64,000 bases of DNA from Favolaschia claudopus (Eukaryota > Basidiomycota > Agaricomycetes > Agaricales > Mycenaceae): assembly GCA_037176885.1 (NCBI GenBank), contig JAWWNJ010000022.1:1488001-1552000 (forward strand). The letters run 5' to 3'. Shown one piece after another: positions 43,960 to 55,538 of this stretch. The notes under the pieces are model-generated. The model did no database searches. It had not been told where the DNA came from and worked only from the letters and a program-made list of their open reading frames with translations. Positions within the stretch are counted from its first letter, which is position 1. Each line of letters begins with the position of its first letter. A program made the translations under genes and the position numbers.

Positions 43960-45240
43960 TCAAAAGGAACTTGGTCTCACACAAGCGTAATACTGTTGTT
44001 CACTAGTACTAGTTATATCCGCGAACTCGGCCAACTGCTTCTTGGTCAACGGCAGAATGCGAGGCTCTCCATTCAACACCACCATCGCGTACGGAATTCG
44101 CGTCCAGATGGGCAGGCTATTCAAGTCATCCGAGAGAAATGACAGTCGACCTCTCTCTTGACAGGTAGTATCGCACATCGGAAGCGGGAGGCTGCGAAAG
44201 CGTGGGCGGCGGGGGGAGCCAGAAAGCGGAGTAGAACTGCCAACAGATAAAATCAAGATGGGCGATCGTTGGGTACTGGCCAAGGAGAAGGAAACACACG
44301 GAGGCGGTACCATGAGAGATTCCAGTTGTAAGAGTACTTCCTGGGTATCGAGCTGCCCATCGTCAAGCAAGGGTCTTGTCCGAGTCGCGTCAAAAGCCGA
44401 GATATTGCGAAGAATCTCGAAGTGGCGAAACGCATCGTCGAATGCGCCATCTCCATCCGCCTCAGTCCCCGAGTCAGCGACAGCGATCGTCATCTCATGA
44501 AGCAGCTGCTTCCAGTCCTTTCTTTCACGTAGAGTCCATAATCGGTATATGTTCACAGGTCCCGTCGATACCAGGCGGCCTACTAAACCTAAGTCCGCGT
44601 CGGGAAAAGCGTTTCCGAGAAGAATCGAAATCATCTTGCGTAGCCCTTCGACGAGATGTAACATCTCAAAAACTTCCATGGTCTGGAGACGGTCAAGGAA
44701 GAGGCTGAAATATACAAGATTAACAAAACAGGGTCGGCGGCAGAGTACTCGAAGAAAGTGCACCTTTCCAGCATTTGGCTAGAGAGAGAACAGAATACCG
44801 CAAATCGATAAACCGCTCGTCGAAGGCGGGCTGTTTCGGTCAAAGATGGGCTGCAAAACCGCCAACGACCTTCAGCGTCCTATATTGTACTGAGCTACGC
44901 GAACAGTTCCGCGCGATACTGACCGGCGGACGTATTGTTCATTAAGCTCGGCGTCGGGTTCAAGGAAACGAAAGACGATATGTTCAAGGCTATCAATGGC
45001 AGGCTTTGCTTGTACGACGAACTTGATTGCTTCGAGTATATTTGGGACGTTAATAATCTCTTCCCCGAATGTAGTCCCCAGAAAGTTCTCGGCAACACGT
45101 TTGAGCACGAAAGTCTGGTGCATCGCGAACGATGAGTGCATGGAGCGGGATGTCAAGATCAACGATTTCAGAGCAGAAAAATCGGGCAGAAACGTCAGGA
45201 GCATGCATTGAACATCGGCTGGGAGGGTGGACATAGACAT
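43960..45240 (-). CDS. F-box-like protein of unknown target
   Basis: The start at 45240 gives MSMSTLPADVQCMLLTFLPD, which fits an F-box helix pair (LPADV..LL.FLPDF..L..L), followed by LILTSRSMHSSF. The rest is helical: VAENFLGTTFGEEI, LEAIKFVVQA, LFLDRLQTMEVFEML, ERKDWKQLLHEMTIAV and an ending with LPIWTRIPYAMVVLNGEP and LTKKQLAEFADI. Proteins of this type are numerous in basidiomycetes and ascomycetes and are thought to act as SCF substrate adaptors. No LRR or WD repeats are visible. At least three introns, between about 44,930 and 44,690. Confidence 0.6.
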
Positions 45241-45479
45241 GAGGGTCCAGGGAATGGCGGAAATTTGGTTCAGGCATATCGATAGGTGCAGTGCATGGTG
45301 GTGGTGGGCAACATTGTTTCCGACTTCGTCCGAGACGTCGGCAATATTCGGAGTTTAGCACAGAAAAAAAAACAATTATTCTGGTTCATCTCTGTCGAGT
45401 CTCTTCGTGAATTCACGACTCGACAAGTTCTATTCTTGTCCCCGTAGGAGAAAGGAGAATCAAATAAGACCACGAAGTA

Positions 45480-46880
45480 TCACAAAGCCAACAACCAATC
45501 CGTTACGCGATTTGCACCAAACCGATTCCTGTACTCCTTCGTCATCCACCGCAGCGGCGTGCTGTAATAATACATCCTGAAAACCGTGTAAAGATCCGTA
45601 CGAAAGGTACGCTTATACAACCCGCTCCCCTCTAGATTTGGCTTTCGCGGGACGTACCCAGGGCAAAATATAGACGCGATCGGATCTGTAATGAGCGACA
45701 CACTTGCGCTCCCGCCAATATCTGTGTAGCACACCTTTCGACCAACATCAACAAGAGTTCTCGAAGGTTTGGAAGATCTACGGACCTTGATGGGATACTG
45801 CCACTGACACCACAGCGGTTTGGGGACCGGCAACCAGGGAATCGAGAACACGGTGTTAGGGTACCGAATGGCAACCCATGGTATCACAAACTCCTCGCGC
45901 GCAGAGTACCACGAATTGGCGTCCATAGCATCAACCGTCGCCATATACCGCACGCTGTAATTCAACATCCCCAGCGAACTCCCAACATAAGCGTGCGCAA
46001 TGAACGTATGGCAAAGCCACGCTTTACGAGGGTCCCTCCAGCATACGTGGTTGATGTCCTTCACCCCATACGCCGGACTCTGCATGTATTCCCCAATCAC
46101 AACGCCCGAGTCGCCTGAGATGGCAATGGAGCGGTCGAATTTCTCTGCGGACAGGCTCGACTTTATGACGTCTCCCCAGAGCTCTCCGTCCTCATCATAG
46201 GGCCCGATCTGGTCGAGAATCCCAGCATCGACATAGAACCACCGCTCCGAGCCAAATGGATTGCGCATGATCGCGTCATAGCTTGCGAACGCCTTGGCGT
46301 TGTATGCGGCGCAGCGAATGGTATGGTCGCGCGTAGCGTCTGGATACCACCCCTTCAACTTGGAATGACCATTAAATTGGCGGAAAAGACTCGGTTGTAC
46401 GTGGGTGAAGTTGTGTTTTTGATAGCTATTGTTCGGGATGTCCCAAACGGTTTCATAATCGTCGATTATCTGCCAATGAGGATCATGGCGCATGAGTCGA
46501 AGGGTTGGAGCCAAAGCGGGAGGTGCGTAGATGATGGTTTGCTCCATCATCTTTGCAAGCCGCTGAATTCTATCCAAGTACAGGTGAAGCGGGCGTCGCG
46601 GCTTCTTGTCATGATCTGGATAGAAGATGGCGACCATAGTGGGTGCATTGGGTCGGAGGGGCTGGATATCCGGCTCCGTTCTGTACTCCAGCTCACCGTC
46701 CAAACCGAAAAATCGCTGTTGCCATTCCGCAACACGCTGACCAAACGGCAGTGCGTGGTACGGAAGGTAAGTGGATGGGGTTTGGGCTGATTGGTTTGGC
46801 CAAGGAAATAATGGCTCATCAAGGGGAGTGATGTCCAGTTTGTGGTCGAGCAGAACTCGTTCTCTCGATGAGGGCACCAT
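45480..46880 (-). CDS. HtrL/YibB-like putative glycosyltransferase, intronless
   Basis: The first in-frame ATG is at 46880 (MVPSSRERVLLDHKL), giving 466 residues without introns. Blocks seen: TMVAIFYPDHDKKPRRPLHL, YLDRIQRLAKMMEQTIIYAP, AAYNAKAFASYDAIMRNPFG, SERWFYVDAGILDQIGPY, then IAHAYVGSSLGMLNY and EEFVIPWVAIRYPN. The order (opening strand, nucleotide-sugar-type helix, NPF.s..F.yvDaGI, then a G.S/D.E..lpw.a.rYP block) resembles the bacterial HtrL/YibB family, whose members are linked to surface polysaccharide loci. I am not certain of the family. It is divergent from the GT2 at 47230-49162 across 349 bases. Lack of introns suggests transfer from bacteria or retroposition. Confidence 0.5.
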   Translation of the reverse strand: MVPSSRERVLLDHKLDITPLDEPLFPWPNQSAQTPSTYLPYHALPFGQRVAEWQQRFFGLDGELEYRTEPDIQPLRPNAPTMVAIFYPDHDKKPRRPLHLYLDRIQRLAKMMEQTIIYAPPALAPTLRLMRHDPHWQIIDDYETVWDIPNNSYQKHNFTHVQPSLFRQFNGHSKLKGWYPDATRDHTIRCAAYNAKAFASYDAIMRNPFGSERWFYVDAGILDQIGPYDEDGELWGDVIKSSLSAEKFDRSIAISGDSGVVIGEYMQSPAYGVKDINHVCWRDPRKAWLCHTFIAHAYVGSSLGMLNYSVRYMATVDAMDANSWYSAREEFVIPWVAIRYPNTVFSIPWLPVPKPLWCQWQYPIKVRRSSKPSRTLVDVGRKVCYTDIGGSASVSLITDPIASIFCPGYVPRKPNLEGSGLYKRTFRTDLYTVFRMYYYSTPLRWMTKEYRNRFGANRVTDWLLAL

Positions 46881-47229
46881 TGCGGACGAGAAACAAAGAT
46901 TCAGTGGAGGGCCAAACACTATTTTGGTAGCATTGTTTGATATTGAGAGGGACCATGGTCGCACCGCGCTAGCATGAGCAGAAAATTATTCACGTTGACC
47001 AACGAAAAAGCATCCGCCTTTCCGTAGTAGGCTGCATGTTCTCCATCACCGAAAACAAGAATTTCTGGATTCTGTCGCCTTGTCGATCCCGCGAATATAC
47101 GACAACGACGTACATAAAAGCTTGCTCCAATAAGCCGCGAAGCGTGTTAATTTTTCACGACGATTGCAAGCGACGCGCCAGGTTGTGTTGGAGAATTGCT
47201 GGAGAAGACCAGAAATCCCGCGACGCATC
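46881..47229. promoter_or_regulatory. Divergent promoter between the HtrL/YibB-like and GT2 genes
   Basis: 349 bases separate the two start codons, which face away from each other. A single region driving both genes would fit a shared job in surface polysaccharide. No clear TATA box seen. Confidence 0.45.
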
Positions 47230-49162
47230 ATGATATATTGGAGCGCGCTTCATTTCGGAGTCATCGCTGGTTTTTGCTACGTCGTCTCGTCAACGGGATT
47301 TGTGAAGCGCATAGCAAGAAGAGAAGGTGCGGGGCTCGCAGTGGGACTGCATTGATGAGACGAAGGGGACTGCGTGTGGGAGATCGGGAGTCTTAGCAGT
47401 GTCCCACAAAGAGTACCGAGATATCTTGTGCAGCGAGAACTGCATTCCCGCGAAGGTCGCGAGACCGCCGTAAATCTTTCTTCGGAATCTTCCGTGCGAC
47501 CAAGGCCGATGATGCGAGGTGTTTCTAGAATATGAAAAAAGGCCGACAGTCCGACACCGTTCCACCGTAACATCCATTCAACTTGATTTCAATACATATG
47601 CTTGTATCTTGGGGTGGAGTGCGGATTCCGGAATCAGTTCCGCCAGTCCTATCTGAGGAGGCAACTCGATATTTTTTCTGGCAGGAAGAATCTAGACGAG
47701 CGGCTTGTCTCCATCATCCGAGCACTCACAAGCCGCAGCGACCCGATGTCAACGTTCCTTGCACTCTCCTTGTAAATTCTCTTCGCGAATTCAAATTTGT
47801 GTTGCTTAAATATGGCGTCGATTGCGCAGACTGTGGGACTGGAGAGAAAGTCTTGTCATTCAGCGTTGCGCGGCGGAATGCAAACCCATACCTCTACCTC
47901 AAAAACCAACATTGTATCCCCACGACGTCAGCATCATCGTTACGACGGTCAACACGCCCGACTCGTTCACCGAGGCCCTGCGCACCTGGCTCGCCGCAAA
48001 ACCGAAGGAAATCATTCTCGTCACAGTCGAGCGTGATGAGCCTCGCTTGCGAGAACTTCTGGCACCAGTCCAGTATGAATCGCCCGCTGTTCCCATAACC
48101 GTGCTGCTATCGCCGCAGGTCAATAGGCGGGAGCAGATGGGCATTGCGTTTGATGCTGCGTCGGGCAAAATCTTGGCCAACGTCGATGATTGTGTATTCT
48201 GGAAACAACCTGCCGACATTCTACCCCATATGCTTGCACCATTTGAGGATGAAGAGATTTGTGGAGTGGTAGGAAGGCAGGGGTAAGAACTCGATGCGTC
48301 CACAGAGTTGGTACTGATTCGGACGAGTAGCGCTTACATTGCTCCTGAACGCCGCAAACGAGGTATAGTCACTGCTGCTGAAGTCGCAGCCTTGAAATAC
48401 ATGGACGCGAATCAGAAGCTTCAAGCGGCCCGCTTCGCCGCAGATGGTGGTTCTTGGAACCTAGAAGGACGCACATGTTTGTATCGCAAGGATGCTCTAC
48501 AAAAAGCCAAATTCCGCCACGCATTGACAAACGATATGTGGATGGGCAAGCCATTGAACACGGGCGATGATTCGTTCGTTACGCGGTTCATGATAACGCA
48601 TGGGTTCAAGATGGCCGTCCAGGACGCGCCGGAAGCCGAAATTTTGAAGGTGATTTTGTGCAGCCAACTCGAAGGCGAGCATTCTTTTTCACGCTTCGCA
48701 GGTCGTGATGCGCGATACCAGCTTGTATGCCAAACAGACAATACGCTGGCAGCGAACCAGTTTGCAAACGTGTACCAGTCTGGTGCTGTTAGATCCAGGA
48801 TTCTGGGCGTTGTGGAGGTGTGCAGTATTCTCTACCTTGCTCTGCGTTCAACATCCGATGAATCTCGTAGGCAGTACCCATACCTAGCTCGAAAGTACAC
48901 CGAATGCAGTCTCAGACTGCCAATAGCCATTGCCCATATGATAGCACTAACGCTGGCGGCCCAGAAGAATCCTTTGCTGGCCTGCTTATTTATTCTATAC
49001 CACGCATATGGCACCTTCAAGGATTATAGTGCTTTTGTAGCAAAATACCCATGGGCAAGCGGCGGAATCTGGTTTCCGGTGGTTCTCGATTACTTGGGTT
49101 GGATAGTTCATGCATATTGTTGGCCGACGATTGGGAGAGATGAATGGTTGACTCGAAATTGA
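47230..49162 (+). CDS. Family 2 glycosyltransferase, Cps1/hyaluronan synthase-like
   Basis: A membrane GT2 of the fungal Cps1 group. The predicted start at 47230 gives MIYWSALHFGVIAGFCYVVS, one membrane segment. Later exons give RKNLDERLVSIIRALTSRSD, LWDWRESLVIQRCA, and the catalytic domain: PHDVSIIVTTVNTPDSF, KPKEIILVTVERDEP, REQMGIAFDAASGKILANVD and DDCVFW (the DxD region). Then RRKRGIVTAAEVAALKYMD, EGRTCLYRKDAL, LTNDMWMGKPLNTGDDSF and EAEILK. The processivity motif QTIRW appears once the intron at about 48650-48702 is removed. C-terminal membrane segments follow (IAIAHMIALTLAA, LLACLFILYHAYG), ending DEWLTRN. Cps1 of Cryptococcus makes hyaluronan-like glycan. Exons between 47330 and 47780 are uncertain. 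Confidence 0.75.
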
Positions 49163-49279
49163 ATACATTAACGCGTTGAACATGAGAGACGGAGACGACA
49201 AGGAGTGATCAAACAAGGGCCAGCAGTGTACGTCATCGAAATTTCTCATCTTGTCTTCAACCCTCACGCGACTCTCATC

Positions 49280-50440
49280 ATGAAGGACGGCCAGGGGCCC
49301 CGGTTTTCAGAGACCGAGTTCCTGGTGCGGTCAGTATTGGCTGGAGGTTTTGCAGGTGGTCTGGTGCGGTTTCGTTTCCTTTTCATCCTATATGTATTCA
49401 CTGATTGACTCGCAAGGCGTTTGAACCAGGCAAAAACCGCTGTCGCGCCCTTGGATCGGGTCAAGATCTTACTGCAAACACACAATGCTGAATTTATACG
49501 ATTTGCTGGTGCGTTCAACGCGTCCCGAGGAATCTCGCCGAAATTTAATGTATAATTTTAGGTTCATGGCGAGGAGCAGTGCAAGCATTACAATATATCG
49601 TCCAAACGCAGGGCTTTCGCGGCTTATATCAAGGGCATACGTTGACGTTGGCGCGGGCAATACCTCATGCTGCAGTAGGCTACACTGTCTACGATAAACT
49701 AAGCCAGGTTCGCACCGTTTATGTTTGATTTTTCGCTACCGGATCTAAAACAATGAGTTAGTGGCTCATGCCAACCCCCGAATATCAAACTTCTGTGCGT
49801 AGGCTCACCGCAGGAGCCATTACAGGTGTGCAGCGTCGTTTTGTGCACAAAATAAGACGCTAAATCAGATTCAGGATTGACCGCCTTACCGTTCACGTAT
49901 CCATTCGAACTCATTCGCGTCCGAATGGCCGTAGAGACCAGTCTGTCAGCGATCCGCCCCACGCCTTGGACTGCAATCCGCGGAATCATGGGCGAAGGCC
50001 GCTCGTCGGGCGGCATAACCGGGCTGATGCCCTTCCTCCACTTCTACCGCGGCTTCACAGTCTCCATGCTCGGGACCGTTCCGTATCGCGGCGGTATCTT
50101 CCTCGTATGGGAAACTCTCAATGCTCAGGCGCGTGCCAGACTGTCACCTGCGACACTCCGAGCAAATCAAACTCGAATACACCTGGTCATCGGCTCGATT
50201 GCTGGGACGACGGCACAGGTCGCTACGTATCCATTAGAGGTTATTCGCCGCACGCAGCAGGCCAGCGGTAAGGGGACACCCAATCGAATGATTGGGTTCC
50301 AGGAAACCGTGCGAAGCATCTGGGCGGCAGGCGGCTGGCGCGGTTTTTTTACTGGTCTCGGAGTCGGATTATTCAAGCAAGTTCCGACGCATGCTATTTC
50401 CCTCACGTCCTGGCAATTAGCCAAAAAGGTCTGGCTTTGA
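49280..50440 (+). CDS. Mitochondrial carrier, LEU5/SLC25A42-type (coenzyme A or adenine nucleotide transport)
   Basis: An inner-membrane carrier with the three-fold repeat. The start at 49280 gives MKDGQGPRFSETEFLVRSVL. Repeat 1 has APLDRVKILLQTHN and GFRGLYQGHTLTLARAIPHA; repeat 2 has FTYPFELIRVRMAVE and FYRGFTVSMLGTVPYRG; repeat 3 has YPLEVIRRTQQ and GWRGFFTGLGVGLFKQVP. Each Px[DE]xx[KR] gate is present. HAAVGYTVYDKL and PYRGGIFLVWETLN are typical of the Leu5/Graves-disease carrier group, which supplies CoA to the matrix. It may equally carry another CoA-related substrate. Short exons lie at 49280-49365 and about 49432-49510. The gene ends KKVWL. Confidence 0.88.
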
Positions 50441-50575
50441 ATCTGTCCACCACTGTTCTCCACTCACAGCCAGGTGTAGGTGCTCAAGATATAACAGCAC
50501 TCATGATCATTGCCCGGATATGCTCCTTTAGCGCGACTAATCATACACCAAGTACATTGTATCACCCCCTGCAAT

Positions 50576-53500
50576 TTAGAACTTATCTACATCCAATGTT
50601 ATCACAGAAGACCACGCGCGATCTTCGAATGCCCTGTAAATGTTGCTCAGCGAACGCCATGGAACAGCTCGCGGACCAAGCTTATGATATTCACCTTATG
50701 AACTTGTATCCCTTGGCATTCTCCTCGTTCGCCAATGCGCTTACAGGTGGGCGGAGAACAGTCGAGGACGAAACGAGGATACAAAGTGTCTTGGCTCGAC
50801 TGATGGCTACGTTCAGTCTTCGACGCTCCAGCAGGAACCCCAGCTCAGCCGTCGCAGCTGGTGGAAGCGAGAATAGGCAGATCACAAAAGCTGCTTCCGA
50901 CCCTGGCAAAACACTCATATGAAACCGTCGCTCATTGAAAATATAGATTACTGACCTTGCAGCCGCTCAACCGTGTCTACTGTAACTATCCCAGAGGATT
51001 TCAAAGGCACCTCTCCGTCGATTGCGAGACCCTCCATCGCGCTCGTTAGCTCATCCGTAGCCGCCGATCGAGCGTCTGCTAGCGCAGTTCGAACTGCCTG
51101 GCGCTGAATCCGATGCGGAGTAGCAACGAATATGTCCTCTCCCGGACAGCACCGTTGCAGAGAGATAATCAACGCCGCAGCCAGAGACGCCTCTGCTCGA
51201 ACGTGCGCTTCGTATCCAACGCCTTCTGGCCAGCTGCTTTCCGTTTGCAAACGTACCAATGCAAGCGAGATCGGGGTAGGAGTGAACGAATCACTTGTTT
51301 CGATGGCTGTGATGGCGTGGGGGTCTTGGACGCTGATTGGAGGCGGACGCAGTATGGTTTGCGTCTTCCGCAGCATGACATCCGACAAGGCCAACAAGAA
51401 ATTCTGCACACTTCGTAAAACTCCAGGCTCAATATTGAGATCTATTTCTTCATCGTTCTCGATCGATTTGAGCTGCATCGCGAGTTGCTTAGCCTGAACT
51501 TTCTGGGGCTTGAAGGCTCTGGAATATATGGTAGACCTAGTCAAATATCAGACCACAACGCCGAATTTGAAGTGGAGTGGAGAAACTGACACAAATTCGC
51601 CCAAGTCCGGATTCAATCGGAAGTTCTCCGTAAGCTGGACGACAGTGCCTTGCGATGACGACATACTCGAGTAGTCGCTCAGCGTTGGCGAGAGTGGCGG
51701 CTGCGACAACTCAAGTTTCCGGGCGGGAAGCTTCGAGAGATGCATGAGACAGTCTAGAATGGAACCAAACAGCAGCCGGGACTGAAGCTGAGGATATTGA
51801 GCGGTCAAGATGGGAGCGAGCTGTTCTGAATCGCCTGCAACTACAATTCGGCCCTTGGATGCAAGAGAGCGGAGAACTAGCGCTGCAGAACTCAGAGCGA
51901 GTTGCCCTGCTTCATCGATGACACAAACATCCACATCGAATGAATGACGCTTGGAAAAATTGTAAAGCTGCGAAAGTTCAGTGGAATGGCATGATGAAGG
52001 GATTAAAACGACATGCCTGATACACAGTGCCCGCATAGACAAGGCTCATCGAAGGATCAGATTTGGATGGCGCCGGGTGATCGTGGCCCTTGAGGACATG
52101 TTCAATCTTGACTTTATTCAGCCAATCCGTCGGAAGCGAGTCAATTGAGGTGTAGCAATTTCTCAGATTGAACAATTTGCTCAGAACAGCTTCGATCGCG
52201 GCATGGGTCATCGCGGTAATGAATATGATCTTGCGCGTCGATTCTCCAAGCCGGTGCTGGGCTTCGAGGAGTCGCCAAAGTCCAAGAGCTATGGTGTATG
52301 TTTTGCCCGTCCCCTGTCGAGTTTTCCTCAGCTGATTCTTTGTGAGTAAATAAAAAAGTCCTTACCGGTGGACCCCAGAGAACGGATACTAGATGTGCCT
52401 CAGATGATGCATGACTACAACAAACAGGAAAAACATACGTCGGCTGGATAAGATCCTCTGAACCGCACGATGCTGAGAGGGCTTCAACACAAGTGCTCCG
52501 GCCGCCCCACCCGCGACATTTAAGTCCTTGAGTTGGCGGAAGGTTCCCTGAATGTTGTGCTCTTCCTTGACGAGTTCTTTTCCTGTCTCCGCGAACTCGA
52601 AATCATCTCCAAACGATCGAGGATCAAGGATCAGCTGTAAGAAGGGAACTTCCGCGCTCCGGCGAGAAATGGCTGCAATGTCAAGCTCTAGAAGAGTCGT
52701 GAGAACTTTGGTGGTGTTGAAATCAACGAGGCGGGGTGAAAGCCGGTAATGGCGCCCCGCGATGAGTTTGACATCCCACTCTCCCCATGTTCGAACGAAG
52801 ACCTTCGTTCGATGCCCATCCACAGTGATGTCACGAAGATCAGCAACAAGCAGCTTGCGGCGCACTGTCGCATTTTGACTGTCCCATTTCCCTTTCGTAT
52901 GCCGATTCAAGGGGAAGAGCAATCCAGCGACGCTCAGATCATCGAACAAAGCCTCGACCGGGATATCATCAGGGTTATTGTCGTCTTCAGTCAATATGTA
53001 GTCAAAGAATGCTTTGTCTTTGTCGCGGGCGGGTATGTCGACGGAACCAGAGAGCAGATAAAAGATGTGCTCGAGCCCTTTAGCCCCTTGAACGGTCTCC
53101 TTGTACTCGAGTATCGGAGCGTCTGGACTGCCATCAATGCGAGCTTTCCACAAGTCGCTGAGTCTGGTCAGGACCTCAAACTGCAGAATAAGTAGGTATA
53201 TCAGACAATGCCGCCTATATGAAGAGATTGACAGACCTGCTGCATAAAGAATAGCTTGCGAAGATTGTCTTCCTTACACACATCCATGAAGTTTGACGTT
53301 AGCTTCTTCGCTTCGTTGACAAGAAGTCTCCCGTTATAAGACGCAATTCTTCCCCTCATGTTTTGAAGCACCGCGTATATACTGGCGTTCCTTTGTTCCA
53401 GCTTGTCCTCGAGGGCTTCTGGGTCATTAACATCCCGGTACGCAGCAAAAATTTCGTCGTCATTAGGACATTTCCGATCGAGACAAGACACAGGAAGCAG

Positions 53501-55316
53501 AGTGAAAGCGCATTCAGCTAAATCCCAGTATCCTGGAACAGGTAGAGCAAGGAGACTTTCAAGCTGTTTCTTCAAGATGACGACCCTCGGAAGCTGCCCG
53601 AGCTCTGTGCGCCTGTCATCGTCAACACTTCGTCCGTCGTTCTGAAGACGCTGAATTTCCGTTTGGATCCGAGTCCGCAGTTCTTCAACCGTCCCTGTAG
53701 TGGAAACCTCCAAACCCATTCGGTCCAGATACGTTTGCAACTCGGACTTGTTACCCTTGGCCATGAAGTTGAGGAGCGCGCCTGAGAGGAGGAGCGGCTG
53801 GAACGTGGTCTGGAGTAGGGAAGCTCCTTGGGCTAGGGCACCTATACACAGGCGTATGTCGTCAACCGAAGTCGCTGTCAGCGCATTGTCGATGAGGTGC
53901 GCTTGGAGAGCTCCATGCTCAGCTGCCGAGAAAACATAGAACTGCGTAAGTGGCACAGGCCGCACGGTGTCATTGACAGTTAAGATCTGCCTCAGAATGG
54001 CGGCCAATGTCGGGATGAAGGTAGTGCTGAGACCATGTATAGGCTGGGGTTGAAACGATGGAATTGTAGAAAAGATGGAGATACAGAACGACGCAAATCC
54101 ACGGGTAGAAGACGACGGATCAACTATGAGCGAAATGACTAGGGCGATATCCTCCCGTCGAGGGCAAGTAAAATTGCGCCGTGGAATGATCTAACAATCA
54201 GACTCTGTAGAATTATAGCAAGGAAGTGCACACCTGTACTTGTCTTGAGATGGCAGCATCGACTACAGGGCTGGCCCGATTGGACCGCTGTATCGCCAAT
54301 ATCCGCTTAGCCTTTTTCAAAGTGCTAGGAAACGACTTGTGTATCTTATCGAGTTTTCCAGCGTCGCCGACTAGCTGATGCAAATCTTCAATATCTGTGA
54401 CCGCAGTATGCGGAGTGGAGAGGCTACGGGAAATTCCAAGCAGAGTTCTGATTGTTTTGACTTCTCCCAGGGAAATGTTGGGCAACGAGCCCAACTCGCC
54501 GTTGTCTACGGTCGCTTTCGTGCAGTCATTTTCGAAGGGACAGACTCTGCAAAGGGGATTCAGATGCCACTCAATGTCGGCACGAGGGAGCGAGAGAATG
54601 CGGGGCAAGCGACGGAACAGAAATTCGTCCAGGGAGGGTTTGAGTAAATTGAGATCGATGCCTTTGAGGTCATCAAAAGACGGTGTTGACTCGTCGAACC
54701 CATCAGCTGAGGGAAGCCAGATTGCTGCACTTCCCGCAGGACGAAAGAAGGGCTTTGGGAGCAAATATGACAAGCACAGGCTGTAGAAGTAGATCTGGAC
54801 GTGGTGGGAGGTCTGATGCGCGTCGATTCAGCGCAGATTCACTGGGAGTGTTACTTGACGAACCTTGACCGCTTTTGAACTCTTGGCATCCACAACTTTC
54901 CAGGTCATGACTCCAGAAGGAGCGCGAGTGATCTCGACTAAATCGGGTTTGGCAAGCGCAAACCGGATAGGTGGAGCACCTGCTTCAACGAAAAGCTGTT
55001 CCAGAGCCGGCGGTGGCCAGAACTCCACTCCTGCAATGAAGAAATGGTCACGATCGTCAGCATCGATGTTTGCACTCAGAACATCGCCAGAAACAGGAAC
55101 GCGAGGAATTGTTAACAGAAGATTTTCTCGGTCCAAAAATGACAGCAGATGCTCCTCCCAGCGGACCCCTCGTTCAAAGGTGGCCTTGCTGAGTTCGGAC
55201 AATTCCTGTGCACTCTTGGATGGAGCTTGCTGACTACGGCGGTGGTATTCATTGTGCAGGTAGAGGTCGCAGCTCAAGTGGTGATACGCAGCGAGGATTG
55301 TAGCGGTGAGACTCAT
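50576..55316 (-). CDS. Fe-S RecB-like nuclease fused to SF1 helicase (Dna2/TM0106-type)
   Basis: A large nuclease-helicase. The start at 55316 gives MSLTATILAAYHHLSCDLYL with Cys15. The PD-(D/E)xK core follows: ALAKPDLVEI, WKVVDAKSSKAVK and HHVQIYFYSL (D, DAK and QxxxY). LCRVCPFENDC is a C-x2-C-x5-C set that with Cys15 makes the four-Cys iron-sulfur cage of Cas4, AddB, Dna2 and Exo5. A long middle part (about 54,000-52,600) shows no clear motif. The SF1B helicase carries VLWGPP-GTGKTYT (Walker A, split by an intron at 52365-52314), VDVCVIDEAGQ, VVAGDSEQLAPI, QLTENFRLN, VDTVERLQG and RRRLNVAISRAK. It should bind and process branched or single-stranded nucleic acid. The motif set fits TM0106-like proteins better than canonical Dna2 (inference). 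The gene ends LDVDKF at 50576. Confidence 0.85.
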
Positions 55317-55538
55317 GAGAGTTAAGGTGAAGGAACGTGGATATTAAGCTCATCGAAAGAACAAAAAGAGCTCGAGTGACTCGTGGTCGTGGTCGTCAAC
55401 ATCGAGCGTCACAACCGCGTCACACTTGCGGCTTACCTTTTGTTTTCTGGCTAAGTACTTGCCATCGGTGGTACAGCGCAAGTACAAGAACTGTCGAGTC
55501 TGCAGCGACAGATTTAAACCCAAGCTCTCAACCTCACT

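Noticed and set aside
47277..47577. Two overlapping minus-strand frames near the GT2 start
   Set aside because: No family features; the plus strand gives a membrane segment and basic exons that fit the GT2 N-terminus.
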